Source: an uncultured Lachnospiraceae bacterium
GTDB taxonomy: Bacteria; Bacillota; Clostridia; Lachnospirales; Lachnospiraceae
NCBI GenBank assembly: GCA_934317005.1
Contig: CAKREB010000007.1
Span: forward strand, 96,458-160,457
Reading direction: 5' to 3'
DNA length: 64,000 bases
The translations under genes were made by a program, and so were the position numbers. Below, in pieces: positions 8,076 through 16,103 of this stretch. How positions within the stretch are numbered: the first letter of the stretch is position 1; every line of letters starts with the position of its first letter. Under the pieces are notes generated by a model. The model was not told where the DNA came from, made no database searches, and saw only the letters and a list, made by a program, of their open reading frames with translations.

Positions 8076-9833
8076 TTAACCCAAAAGCTCTGACAGATCC
8101 TGTACAATGCTCTCCTTTGTCAAATGATTCTCCTCTAATACCTTTTGTGCATCATAGCGATCTAAAAATTCCTTCTTCAAGCCATAGTTTAACACTTTTA
8201 CATCAGAATTGCCGTAATAGCGGGCAATCTTTTCTCCAAATCCACCATCTAAAATGCCATCTTCCAATGTAACGATAATGTCATGATCTTTCTTTAGCTT
8301 TTCTAACAGCTCTGTGTCAAGTCCCGTAATATAATATGGATTGATTACTGTTGCCGCCTCTCCTGTCTTTTCCTTCCACAATGCTGCAGTATCCTTTGCC
8401 AATGAATAGAATGCACCAAGACCAATGGCTGCTACCTTGCTACCCTGCTCTGTGACTTCATACTGATTTAATTTTCCAAAATCCTTTGTCACTTTCTTTC
8501 CATCGGAAATCATTGCACCACCCGGTGTACGGATTGCTACCGGATGATCCATCTGATTGATACTCCACTTTAACATAGCAAGGTATTCTTCCTTCGTTGT
8601 CGGTGCCAGATATACAAGATTCGGAATATTTGACATCATTGGAATATCAAAGATTCCTAAATGTGTGACATCATTCATGCCATAGACAGATCCCGCATAA
8701 GTTACAATAGTTGCCGGATTACTGTCTATACACAGATCCTGTGATAACTGATCGTATGTTCTCTGGACAAATGTACTATATACACCGTATACCGGTTTTC
8801 CACCATTGGCGGCAATTCCGGCTGCCAGTGCTACAGCAGTTTCTTCTGCAATTCCAACATCGACAAACTGTGCCCCCGCTTCTTTTCTCTTATCTTCCGT
8901 AAAGCCAAGAACAGTTGGAGTTCCTGATGTAATTGCTACTACACGTTCATCCTCTTTCATCTTCTTTAAAAGATACTCTGCCGTTACAGAAGAATAATCT
9001 TCTGCATCATAGGATACGATTGGATTTCCGGTTGCAATGTCAAACGGAGCACAGTAATGCCAGTTTTCCTTGTGTTTTTCTGCCGGCTCATATCCCTTAC
9101 CTTTTTGCGTATTGATATGCACAACCACTGCCTTTTTCGTGTCTTTTACCTGCTTAAATGCATCAATCAGTGCCTGCACGTCATTTCCCTCTGAAACATA
9201 GATGTACTCTAATCCCATTGCACGGAACAGATTGCACTCTGCCTTTCCGTTGGTATCACGCAATTCTTTCAGATTGCGATACAAGCCTCCATGATTTTCT
9301 GCAATCGACATATCATTATCGTTTACTACTATAATCAGATTCCCCTGCAATTCAACAGCATAATCAAGTCCTTCTAATGCTTCTCCACCACTCAAAGAAC
9401 CGTCACCGATCACTGCGATCACATTTCCATCTTCTCCCTTTAAATCTCTTGCCTTTGCCAGACCACAGGCAAGGCTGACAGAAGTAGACGTATGACCTAC
9501 CGTAAAGTGATCATGCTCACTTTCCTTCGGATTGCTATATCCTGAAATATCATCAAAATGCTCTTCTGACAGATACGCCTCCTTACGACCGGTCAGCATC
9601 TTATGCGGATAAGACTGATGTGATACATCAAATACAATCTTGTCCTTTGGAGATTCAAAAACATAGTGCATAGCTATCGTTGCTTCTACCATACCAAAGT
9701 TAGGTCCAAAGTGACCACCATGCTTACTTAAACGGTTCAATAAGGCTTTTCGCATCTCTGCAGCCAGCTCATTCATCTGCTCTATTGATAATTTTTTTAC
9801 ATCTTCCGGTCCATTGATCATTTCTAAATACAT
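8076..9833 (-). CDS. dxs: 1-deoxy-D-xylulose-5-phosphate synthase-like enzyme
   Basis: 585 residues from ATG at 9833 (MYLEMINGPEDVKKLS), preceded by AGGAGG with 7-nt spacing; a longer frame to 9920 has no such site. DXS condenses pyruvate and glyceraldehyde 3-phosphate with thiamine diphosphate. Visible features are the N-terminal KHGGHFGPNFG, the ThDP motif GDGSLSGGEALEGLDYA (about residue 140), the central GIAEETAVALAAGIA and a transketolase C-terminal domain. It stands alone, not beside isoprenoid or thiamine genes, and is shorter than typical DXS. It may be a secondary, inducible copy given its unusual promoter. Transketolase-like activity cannot be excluded. Confidence 0.8.
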   Translation of the reverse strand: MYLEMINGPEDVKKLSIEQMNELAAEMRKALLNRLSKHGGHFGPNFGMVEATIAMHYVFESPKDKIVFDVSHQSYPHKMLTGRKEAYLSEEHFDDISGYSNPKESEHDHFTVGHTSTSVSLACGLAKARDLKGEDGNVIAVIGDGSLSGGEALEGLDYAVELQGNLIIVVNDNDMSIAENHGGLYRNLKELRDTNGKAECNLFRAMGLEYIYVSEGNDVQALIDAFKQVKDTKKAVVVHINTQKGKGYEPAEKHKENWHYCAPFDIATGNPIVSYDAEDYSSVTAEYLLKKMKEDERVVAITSGTPTVLGFTEDKRKEAGAQFVDVGIAEETAVALAAGIAANGGKPVYGVYSTFVQRTYDQLSQDLCIDSNPATIVTYAGSVYGMNDVTHLGIFDIPMMSNIPNLVYLAPTTKEEYLAMLKWSINQMDHPVAIRTPGGAMISDGKKVTKDFGKLNQYEVTEQGSKVAAIGLGAFYSLAKDTAALWKEKTGEAATVINPYYITGLDTELLEKLKKDHDIIVTLEDGILDGGFGEKIARYYGNSDVKVLNYGLKKEFLDRYDAQKVLEENHLTKESIVQDLSELLG

Positions 9834-9960
9834 TTGCGTTCCTCCTATGCTTTTCTTTACATTATCAGTCAAATTTCCCTGCAACAGCTTGTGCTTTGTG
9901 CGCTCCTTCGTGGAAATCAAATGCCCAACCGGTGCGCTCGGATGCCGGGGATTTACAGAT

Positions 9961-9993
9961 AGTCTAGCACTTGAAGTCAGCTTTAAGTCAAGT
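9961..9993 (-). promoter_or_regulatory. MerR-type promoter with 19-bp spacer and dyad
   Basis: On the minus strand -35 TTGACT (9991-9986) and -10 TAGACT (9966-9961) are separated by exactly 19 bp. Between and over them is a dyad with arms ACTTGA/TCAAGT (outer limits 9993 and 9969). A long spacer with a centred dyad is the hallmark of promoters activated by MerR-family regulators. It drives the DXS-like gene (start 9833). Confidence 0.65.
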
Positions 9994-10032
9994 TTTTTCT
10001 TTTAGATTTCATGTAAAATATAACACTTTTTT

Positions 10033-10512
10033 CTATAGCACATGATAATACGGACAAATGTTTTCATATGTTCCATCCTTCATCCGAAATCCTCCCGGAA
10101 TCACACCCAGCTGCTTAAATCCCAGCCTTTCATACAAATGCCGTGCATGTACGTTACTCTCTACAACCGCATTAAACTGTAACACCTTAAATCCTGTCTG
10201 CTTTGCCATAACAAGGCAGTCCTTTACAAGCTTTTCCCCTATATGTCTGCCACGCTCTTTTGAAGATACCGCATAGCTTGCATTGCAGATATGGCTGCAT
10301 CTTCCCACATTGTTAGGATGCAATATGTATAGTCCGACAATCTTTTCCTCCTCCTGTGCGACTCCTACATAACTCTGACTTGCAAAAAACTCCTTTCCCA
10401 TGTCCTGATCTAAAAGCTCTTCCTGTGGAAAAGCAACACCTTCCTCTACAATCTCATTCCATATAGTAATCATATCCTTTATATCATTCTCATTATATTT
10501 TCTAATGATCAT
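10033..10512 (-). CDS. GNAT-family N-acetyltransferase
   Basis: 159 residues from ATG at 10512, with GGAGGA 8 nt upstream. The acetyl-CoA loop appears as SSKERGRHIGEKLV, followed by FNAVVESNVHARHLYERLGF, the standard GNAT C-terminus. Substrate unknown; similar proteins acetylate amino groups of small molecules. It is the last gene of the marR-MATE operon and overlaps the upstream 94-residue gene by 11 nt. Confidence 0.85.
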   Translation of the reverse strand: MIIRKYNENDIKDMITIWNEIVEEGVAFPQEELLDQDMGKEFFASQSYVGVAQEEEKIVGLYILHPNNVGRCSHICNASYAVSSKERGRHIGEKLVKDCLVMAKQTGFKVLQFNAVVESNVHARHLYERLGFKQLGVIPGGFRMKDGTYENICPYYHVL

Positions 10513-10786
10513 CCTCAAATTCCTCCATATACATTTTATTTATGGCAGACTGCGCCTGCTCCATTTCATGCTTCTTTCGAAAACGTTCACAATCCTCTAA
10601 AATAGCCAACATTTCATCCACTACCATTTCTACGCTAGGATCCGTCATACGATATAAATATCCTAACATTCTGGTAGCTCTATATTCTGTAGTCATATAT
10701 TTATAAGCAATTTCATGACACAGTTCTTCTGCAAATCCTTTTTCCAGTAAAGCCTGATACACTTGCCTGCTTCTGTCTGATCTCAT
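10502..10786 (-). CDS. Conserved hypothetical protein, 94 residues
   Basis: A highly helical, charged protein (MRSDRSRQVYQALLEKGFAE...) without recognised motifs or membrane segments. GAGGAAAG precedes the ATG, which overlaps the MATE stop by 4 nt (ATGA). The 3' end overlaps the GNAT gene. Translation is likely coupled through the operon. Function unknown. Confidence 0.75.
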   Translation of the reverse strand: MRSDRSRQVYQALLEKGFAEELCHEIAYKYMTTEYRATRMLGYLYRMTDPSVEMVVDEMLAILEDCERFRKKHEMEQAQSAINKMYMEEFEDDH

Positions 10787-12126
10787 ACTCTTTCCTCACG
10801 CGTTCTATTGATCCATATATAAAAGATCACATTTAAAATAATACCAAATATCGTTGCTGTCGGTGCGGCAAAACCTATCTTTGTAAGGCTTGCATCCGGC
10901 TGTATACTCATATAATATGCCAGTGGCAGACGTACTAATAATGTCTGTACAAGTCCCTGCACCATTACCCAGACTGTCTTATCATGACCATTAAAATAAC
11001 CGATCATACTAAATAAAACTGCCGTAACAATCGTTTCTAACGCAAAGCCTTTCAGGTAATCATATCCTTTTTGTACCACAATCGCATCAGCTGTAAAAAT
11101 TGCAGTCAAAAGATTCCCCTTAAACATCACAAAAACAAAGACAACACAGCCGATTGCCAGTCCTACACCCATTCCGGTAAATAATGCCTGTTTGGCACGC
11201 TTTTCATTGCCCGCTCCTACATTCTGTGACACAAAGGATGCCATTGACTGCATAATTGAACTAGGGATCAGCATGGCAAAATTAACAATCTTGCAGGCTA
11301 CACCATATCCTGAGGAAGCTTCCAGACCTAAACGATTTACAAAGGCACAGAGTGCAAGGAAGGAAATCTGTGTCAGACATTCTTGCAATGCAAGTGGCAA
11401 ACCTATTTTTAAGGCCTTTGTACAATGCATATTAATCTTAAAATCATTTTTTGTAATCTGAAATCCTAACTGTCGTTTGATAAGCAGAAACAAGGCTACC
11501 ACCACACTAACTGCCTGTGCGGCTACTGTCGCGATTGCTGCTCCTGCTGCATCCAGATGAAGTCCTGCAACTAAAATCAGATCACCGATAATATTGACCA
11601 CACACGCAACCGCCACAAACAGCAAAGGAGATTTGCTATCTCCTAACCCTCTAAAAATTGCTGCAAGCAGATTATAAGCCACGATAAAAAAGATACCGCC
11701 ACCACAAATACGCACATAAACTGCAGTCAGGCCAACAGCTTCCTTCGGTGCCTGCATCAACACCGCAATCTGACGTGAAAATACTATCATAACAATAAAC
11801 AAAACCACCGATATGATTGCATAAATAATCGTAGAACCTCCGATCAGCGAACCAATATACTGCGTCTTTTTTTCTCCAATATACCGTGCGATCAAAACCG
11901 TGATTCCCATAGCAAACTGCGTGATCACAAAGGTAACCAGATTCAGCACCTGACTTCCGGTAGATACTGCTGACAGGCCCGATGTCGTTCCAAATCTTCC
12001 CACCACCAAAAGATCAACTGCACCATATGCAGCCTGAAGCACCAAAGCCCCCAGAATCGGCACCATAAACGGTAACATTTTTCCAAGTATACTCCCCTTT
12101 GTAAAATCTGATTTTGAATCACTCAA
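10783..12126 (-). CDS. MATE-family multidrug efflux transporter
   Basis: About 447 residues with some 12 hydrophobic segments in two homologous halves, the MATE/MatE layout (VPILGALVLQAAYGAVDLLV at the start of TM1). It exports cationic drugs or metabolites with Na+ or H+. The probable start is TTG at 12126, 8 nt after AGGAG; this overlaps the MarR gene by 8 nt. Tight coupling to a MarR repressor suggests substrate-inducible expression. Confidence 0.88.
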   Translation of the reverse strand: MSDSKSDFTKGSILGKMLPFMVPILGALVLQAAYGAVDLLVVGRFGTTSGLSAVSTGSQVLNLVTFVITQFAMGITVLIARYIGEKKTQYIGSLIGGSTIIYAIISVVLFIVMIVFSRQIAVLMQAPKEAVGLTAVYVRICGGGIFFIVAYNLLAAIFRGLGDSKSPLLFVAVACVVNIIGDLILVAGLHLDAAGAAIATVAAQAVSVVVALFLLIKRQLGFQITKNDFKINMHCTKALKIGLPLALQECLTQISFLALCAFVNRLGLEASSGYGVACKIVNFAMLIPSSIMQSMASFVSQNVGAGNEKRAKQALFTGMGVGLAIGCVVFVFVMFKGNLLTAIFTADAIVVQKGYDYLKGFALETIVTAVLFSMIGYFNGHDKTVWVMVQGLVQTLLVRLPLAYYMSIQPDASLTKIGFAAPTATIFGIILNVIFYIWINRTREERV

Positions 12127-12568
12127 TGTCAACTCTCCTTTCGTTCATCACTTTATAAAATTTTTCTATTGTATGAATCATACAGTCTGCCTCTTCATCT
12201 GTAATGTCATCCAGATATTTTGAAAGCTGGCTGTAATAATTTTTATCATATTTATCTGATAACGCTTCCCCTTTTTCTGTAATAGCAATATATGTGATCC
12301 TGCCATCCTCCTCAGATGCATATTTATAAAGGAACCCCTTTTTCTCCATCTCCTTAATGGTTCTGGTCACTCCCGGTCTTGGGAGATTCAATGTGTCACT
12401 GATATCTGACACCTTTACCCTTCTATGGTTCTTTTGAAGCTTATGGATCACATCCATATACTGTATATATGCCGGTGTTACCCCCTCCGGCAATTCAGGA
12501 AGCAGTTCTCTGGCTCTTTTTGCCAGATAACAGGCATCTAACATTCTTTTAATCTTATCTGCATTCAT
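12119..12568 (-). CDS. MarR-family transcriptional regulator
   Basis: 149 residues. The winged helix is clear: KVSDISDTLNLPRPGVTRTI (recognition helix), then KGFLYKYASEEDGRITYIAI (wing). It probably represses its own operon (MATE pump, hypothetical, GNAT) through the palindrome at 12612-12630 that overlaps the -10 box. A ligand is not predictable. Confidence 0.88.
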   Translation of the reverse strand: MNADKIKRMLDACYLAKRARELLPELPEGVTPAYIQYMDVIHKLQKNHRRVKVSDISDTLNLPRPGVTRTIKEMEKKGFLYKYASEEDGRITYIAITEKGEALSDKYDKNYYSQLSKYLDDITDEEADCMIHTIEKFYKVMNERRVDIE

Positions 12569-12611
12569 AATCCTATACCGCCTCTCCTTGCTTTTGACTA
12601 GTTACCATTGT

Positions 12612-12655
12612 TAATTACCTTTGGTAATTATATAACGTCAGCTTTTTTCTGTCAA
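12612..12655 (-). promoter_or_regulatory. Consensus promoter with MarR operator over the -10
   Basis: Minus strand: TTGACA (12655-12650), 17-bp spacer, TATAAT (12632-12627). A perfect palindrome TAATTACC-N3-GGTAATTA (12612-12630) overlaps the -10 and start region, ideal for repression by the adjacent MarR protein. A further half-site GTTACC lies at 12601-12606. Confidence 0.8.
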
Positions 12656-12665
12656 CTATAATTCA

Positions 12666-12710
12666 AAAAAGGTAAATTCCACTGCCTTGGGCACTGAAAT
12701 TTACCTTTTT
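12666..12710 (-). terminator. Terminator after the FlxA-like gene
   Basis: 21-nt arms (12666-12686 and 12690-12710) pair with two mismatches around a 3-nt loop and carry A/T tracts on both ends, giving a U run in the minus-strand transcript. Confidence 0.8.
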
Positions 12711-12733
12711 GAGTCAACATTGATTTCCTACAA

Positions 12734-13528
12734 TTATAAAAGCACATCAATCTTTGTATATACTATCTGTTGTGACGTATTTTGTCCGATTTCCAAAGAC
12801 AGTGTTTCTGTTTTTGTATCCGTATTCGCTGCCACATCTGCGTTCTCTGACGCAGTGTCTGCGGTTTTCTCTGCTTTCTCTGCTTTCTCTGCATTTTCCG
12901 CATTAGTCTTCTTTGTCTTAATGTCCTGTGTACTGTTGTCTGCCTTTGCTACTTCTTCCATAGATTTCTTTGCATCCGCAAGAGTTGACATCTGTGCTGC
13001 TGTTGCCGACTGTGTCTTCGCCTGCAGATCGGCTAACTCTGCCTCTTTCTTTTCTGTACCGGCACCTCTTCCCTTATCCATCTTTATCTCAGATGCCAAA
13101 ACTCCCGATTTTCCTTCCAGCTGTGTTGCCACCTTCCCCTGTACTCTTGCCTGCTTCATAGAAGAATCTGCCGAAATCATTGCCTGCATACCTGCCTGTG
13201 ATAATCCTGCGCCCTTCCCTGCAGATGTATCATTTGTACCAGCCATCATGTCATCCATAGATGATACATTCTTACTCTGTTTCCTACTTCGCTGTTCAAT
13301 CTGGTGCTGCCTTAACTGCTGATTGAGATTGTTAATCTCCTGCTGTATTTCCTGACGCTTTTTCATCTTATCCTCTAATGACATTTCTTCATTTGATGCT
13401 AAATCCTGTAACTTCTGTTGTGCATTTACAATCTGATTCTGTATGTTTCTGCTTACAGAATCATTCGCCTGTACCATGTCCACTGTTCCTGTCTGCGTAT
13501 TTGCTGCATTAAATCCATTAATTCTCAT
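12734..13528 (-). CDS. FlxA-like coiled-coil protein
   Basis: 264 residues from ATG at 13528 (MRINGFNAANTQTG), with AGG 9 nt upstream. A longer frame to 13753 crosses the regulatory region and is unlikely. Residues about 30-75 are a coiled coil with the pattern NAQQKLQDLASNEEMSLEDK then QEIQQEINNLNQQLRQHQIE, matching FlxA-like proteins, which in enteric bacteria are under flagellar control. The C-terminal third is low-complexity, rich in A, E, K and T, with repeated NAEKAEKAEK-type units. Secreted or surface roles are possible, but no signal peptide is seen. A paired LytTR-like site lies about 180 bp upstream. Confidence 0.65.
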   Translation of the reverse strand: MRINGFNAANTQTGTVDMVQANDSVSRNIQNQIVNAQQKLQDLASNEEMSLEDKMKKRQEIQQEINNLNQQLRQHQIEQRSRKQSKNVSSMDDMMAGTNDTSAGKGAGLSQAGMQAMISADSSMKQARVQGKVATQLEGKSGVLASEIKMDKGRGAGTEKKEAELADLQAKTQSATAAQMSTLADAKKSMEEVAKADNSTQDIKTKKTNAENAEKAEKAEKTADTASENADVAANTDTKTETLSLEIGQNTSQQIVYTKIDVLL

Positions 13529-13709
13529 ATACATAATCCTGCCTTTCTCATAACCTGCAAACCTTGTACCATAGGCACAAAGTTGTAAAACAAATGAAAT
13601 TTGCTTTATCCTCTTTGAACCAATTGTCAAAAATCCATTTTCAGAAAATCTGATATAATTTTCCTTTGTTTTTTCTTTCGGCACATTTTTCTCTGCACTA
13701 AACAGTGAT

Positions 13710-13738
13710 GTAGTGAAGTGACCTTTTTTTGTTGTAAA
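13710..13738. promoter_or_regulatory. Predicted LytTR-type binding site upstream of FlxA-like gene
   Basis: Direct repeats GTAGTGAA (13710-13717) and GTTGTAAA (13731-13738) start 21 bp apart, two helical turns, separated by GTGACC plus a T7 tract. Nearly the same arrangement and spacer occur upstream of the LytTR response regulator at 15941-15969. Confidence 0.6.
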
Positions 13739-13740
13739 CA

Positions 13741-13785
13741 GATAGAATGCCAACGCATTCTATCTATTTACTGTACGAGCAATTT
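13741..13785. repeat. Hairpin plus shared 17-nt motif, copy 1
   Basis: GATAGAATGC-CAAC-GCATTCTATC (13741-13764) is a perfect 10-bp stem with a 4-nt loop. It is followed by TACTGTACGAGCAATTT (13769-13785), which recurs with one change at 35224-35240 next to another hairpin. It lies just after the histidine kinase stop and may act as its terminator or mRNA 3' end. Confidence 0.55.
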
Positions 13786-13787
13786 CC

Positions 13788-15158
13788 TTAATCCACCTGC
13801 AGCATAATGCTTAAGATCACTTCATGAGCCACCTGCTCTAAAGAGATATCTCCCATATACATCTTTGCAACCCTGCGCATATTATTCAGTCCAAATCCAT
13901 GCTCCTGATTCGATTTTGTTGTTTCCGGCAGATCGCTTTTCCGATATTTTAACTGTCCCTGATAACTGTTCTTTATCGTTATCATAAAAATGCTGTTTTT
14001 CCGAAAAGAAGATATACTGATATAAGGATTTTCTCCACCTACATTTTCCATACAGTTATTCAATGCATTGTTCAAAATCACACTTAAGTCAAAAACATTT
14101 AACTTTGTATTTTCCGGATAATGAAAATTTGATGTAAAACAGATCTGTTTTTCCTGCGCTTCCCTCAGTTTTTCCATAAGAATCACATCAATGACAGGAC
14201 TTCCCGTTTTTATCTCAAAAGAAACCTCTTTCCACTCCTTTTGCAAATGCTCCATATATTCCCTGGCATCAGCCATATGCTCATGTGCCACAAGATGTTC
14301 CAGTATCTGTATATGATTTCCCATATCATGGCGCAGTGAACGGATATCCCGATACAGCTTTTCCACTTCCCGGATATGTTTTTCCATATCATTCACCTGA
14401 TTTAGTACAAGCTCCTGTCCTGCCTGCTCTTCCTGTGCTGCTTTCCATTTTTGAAACATCGTGGTCATAACAAGAATTGCCATGATAGAGATCAGGTAAT
14501 GCAGAAAGCTTAATGCCCCATAAAATCCATAGCTGTCGATCAGATTCTTTCCCGTATCCTTTTCGTAAATGTTCAAATAGTATTGCAAAACTCCATACCC
14601 GGTAACCCCTACAAGAGAAGGCATTATAAGCATGGTTAACTCTTTCCCGTTCATTTCATCTTTTTTATATACAAATGCCCGATTGATCATTCTGACAGCG
14701 CCTATTATAAAAATAGTACATACAAACAGATTTACCACCCTGCTTCCAGCATAAAGTCCAAATTGCAGCCACTGCCTGTCTGCTACTGTATTCCGAAAAA
14801 CTACAACCTTTGTGATACAGTCATCCAATCTGTCTGCCATCGCAACCGCCAGCCAACGAACAGAAAAAAATGTAACTACCAGAAATATTTTCTGACAGAT
14901 ATTTCCGGTATCTAGCACATACATCACAATAAACGCTGCCACCACTCCCATCAGGTATGCAGAAAAATTATCAATCTGCGGTGGAATCATATATAACACC
15001 AGCATAAACATAATATAAACCATACTGACTAGGAAAGCTTGCTTTTTCCTTTTCATATAGGGACATACAAAAATCCCAAAACAAATTCCTGTAATCACCA
15101 AAAGTGCGATAACAGAAGCTTTTGACGTAATCATCCAGCATTCTTCCACCAAACTCAT
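13788..15158 (-). CDS. AgrC-like sensor histidine kinase (GHKL type)
   Basis: 456 residues. Six or so N-terminal membrane helices (residues about 10-235) form the sensor. A dimerisation/phosphoacceptor helix carries SLRHDMGNHIQ (His about residue 278). The C-terminal ATPase has an N-box-like LNNALNNCMENV and a G-box GFGLNNM. The class pairs with LytTR response regulators and often senses peptides. The ATG overlaps the response regulator stop by 4 nt. No agrB/agrD-like peptide genes are in the window, so the signal is unknown. Confidence 0.88.
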   Translation of the reverse strand: MSLVEECWMITSKASVIALLVITGICFGIFVCPYMKRKKQAFLVSMVYIMFMLVLYMIPPQIDNFSAYLMGVVAAFIVMYVLDTGNICQKIFLVVTFFSVRWLAVAMADRLDDCITKVVVFRNTVADRQWLQFGLYAGSRVVNLFVCTIFIIGAVRMINRAFVYKKDEMNGKELTMLIMPSLVGVTGYGVLQYYLNIYEKDTGKNLIDSYGFYGALSFLHYLISIMAILVMTTMFQKWKAAQEEQAGQELVLNQVNDMEKHIREVEKLYRDIRSLRHDMGNHIQILEHLVAHEHMADAREYMEHLQKEWKEVSFEIKTGSPVIDVILMEKLREAQEKQICFTSNFHYPENTKLNVFDLSVILNNALNNCMENVGGENPYISISSFRKNSIFMITIKNSYQGQLKYRKSDLPETTKSNQEHGFGLNNMRRVAKMYMGDISLEQVAHEVILSIMLQVD

Positions 15159-15868
15159 CCGATATTGTATCCTTTCCTCTGATTATATTTTAAATATTGC
15201 TTTACAAACTCAGGATAATTCTTTTTGGCAATCATTGCCGTCCCATTTTTCATTGTTACACGATTTGCATCATATTTCTCTATATATTTAAAATGTACCA
15301 GATATGCCCTGTGTGTACGAAAAAAATCTTCCCCTGCCATACACTCAAGTTCCTGTAATTTTCCATAATACTCGATATCCGTATCCTGTGTATGGATAAT
15401 AACCTTCCTGTTGTATACCTCAGCATATACAATATCCCGTAGAAAAACCCTGATATGGCTTCCGGCTGACTGTATCATGATATACTTTTGATCTTCTTTT
15501 GCCAGCAAACGATTTTTTACAATATGAACCGCCTTAGTCAAAACTTCTTTCAACTTTTCATCCGAAAACGGCTTGACCAGATAGTGAAATGCCCCAACAT
15601 CAAAAGCCTGAAAAACATACTCTTCCACCGCTGTTACAAAGATCAATATCATCTCCTTATTGTCCTCACGAAGAATCCTTGCCGTTTCCATACCATCCTT
15701 TCCCGGCATCTGAATATCCAGAAAAAGAACATCAGGCTTGCAGCTACTTAAGATCAACTCTTCACCGGATAAATATTTTTCTATTACCGCATCCGGCAGC
15801 AGCATTTTGATTTTTTCCTCTAGTATCTCTACCACAGATACTTCATCATCACAGATAGCAATGCGCAT
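15155..15868 (-). CDS. LytTR-family response regulator
   Basis: 237 residues from ATG at 15868 (MRIAICDDEVSVVEIL), with GGGGAG 7 nt upstream; the longer frame to 15994 runs through the promoter. Receiver domain residues 1-120, with acidic pocket DD at 8-9, phosphorylated Asp in DVLFLDIQMPGKDG, and a conserved lysine in YLVKPFSDEKL. The C-terminal LytTR domain (about 140-235) has the usual FFRTHRAYLVHFKYIEKYD ending. It is first in an operon with its kinase. It probably binds the 21-bp-spaced repeats at 15941-15969 and 13710-13738. Confidence 0.9.
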   Translation of the reverse strand: MRIAICDDEVSVVEILEEKIKMLLPDAVIEKYLSGEELILSSCKPDVLFLDIQMPGKDGMETARILREDNKEMILIFVTAVEEYVFQAFDVGAFHYLVKPFSDEKLKEVLTKAVHIVKNRLLAKEDQKYIMIQSAGSHIRVFLRDIVYAEVYNRKVIIHTQDTDIEYYGKLQELECMAGEDFFRTHRAYLVHFKYIEKYDANRVTMKNGTAMIAKKNYPEFVKQYLKYNQRKGYNIG

Positions 15869-15902
15869 TTTGTCACTCCCCAGCTTACATGTATTTATAG
15901 AT

Positions 15903-15969
15903 ATTATATCGGAAATGTTCATGCAATATCTATCTGTAATGTTGTGAAACGACCTTTTTTTGTTGTGAA
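15903..15969 (-). promoter_or_regulatory. Activator-dependent promoter with paired LytTR-like repeats
   Basis: TATAAT on the minus strand (15908-15903) lacks a good -35. Upstream are direct repeats GTTGTGAA (15941-15948 and 15962-15969, plus-strand orientation), identical and exactly 21 bp apart. LytTR regulators bind two such repeats one face apart just above a weak -35, so autoregulation is likely. Confidence 0.65.
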
Positions 15970-16028
15970 AAAATGTGAAAAAAAGAGCCAACATCGCATT
16001 AAAACAAATCTTGAAATAGAATCATCCA

Positions 16029-16073
16029 GATTATGCGCATATATTCTACCTTTATATCTTATGATTATGCGCA
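16029..16073. repeat. Two 11-bp direct repeats
   Basis: GATTATGCGCA occurs at 16029-16039 and 16063-16073, 34 bp apart, between the DUF5688 stop and the response-regulator promoter. Each contains the palindrome TGCGCA. It may be a protein-binding site or a processing signal; no further copies were noticed. Confidence 0.4.
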
Positions 16074-16103
16074 CATTCCATAAAATCGCAGGACTTTTTA
16101 TAT

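Noticed and set aside
12687..13322. Long plus-strand frame (211 codons) opposite the FlxA-like gene
   Set aside because: Its Ser/Ala/Phe-rich composition is the mirror of the low-complexity coding strand; no ribosome site and no protein-like motifs.
13529..13753. N-terminal extension of the FlxA-like protein to 13753
   Set aside because: It would place coding sequence over the paired regulatory repeats, and the extension has no conserved features; AGG before 13528 supports the shorter form.
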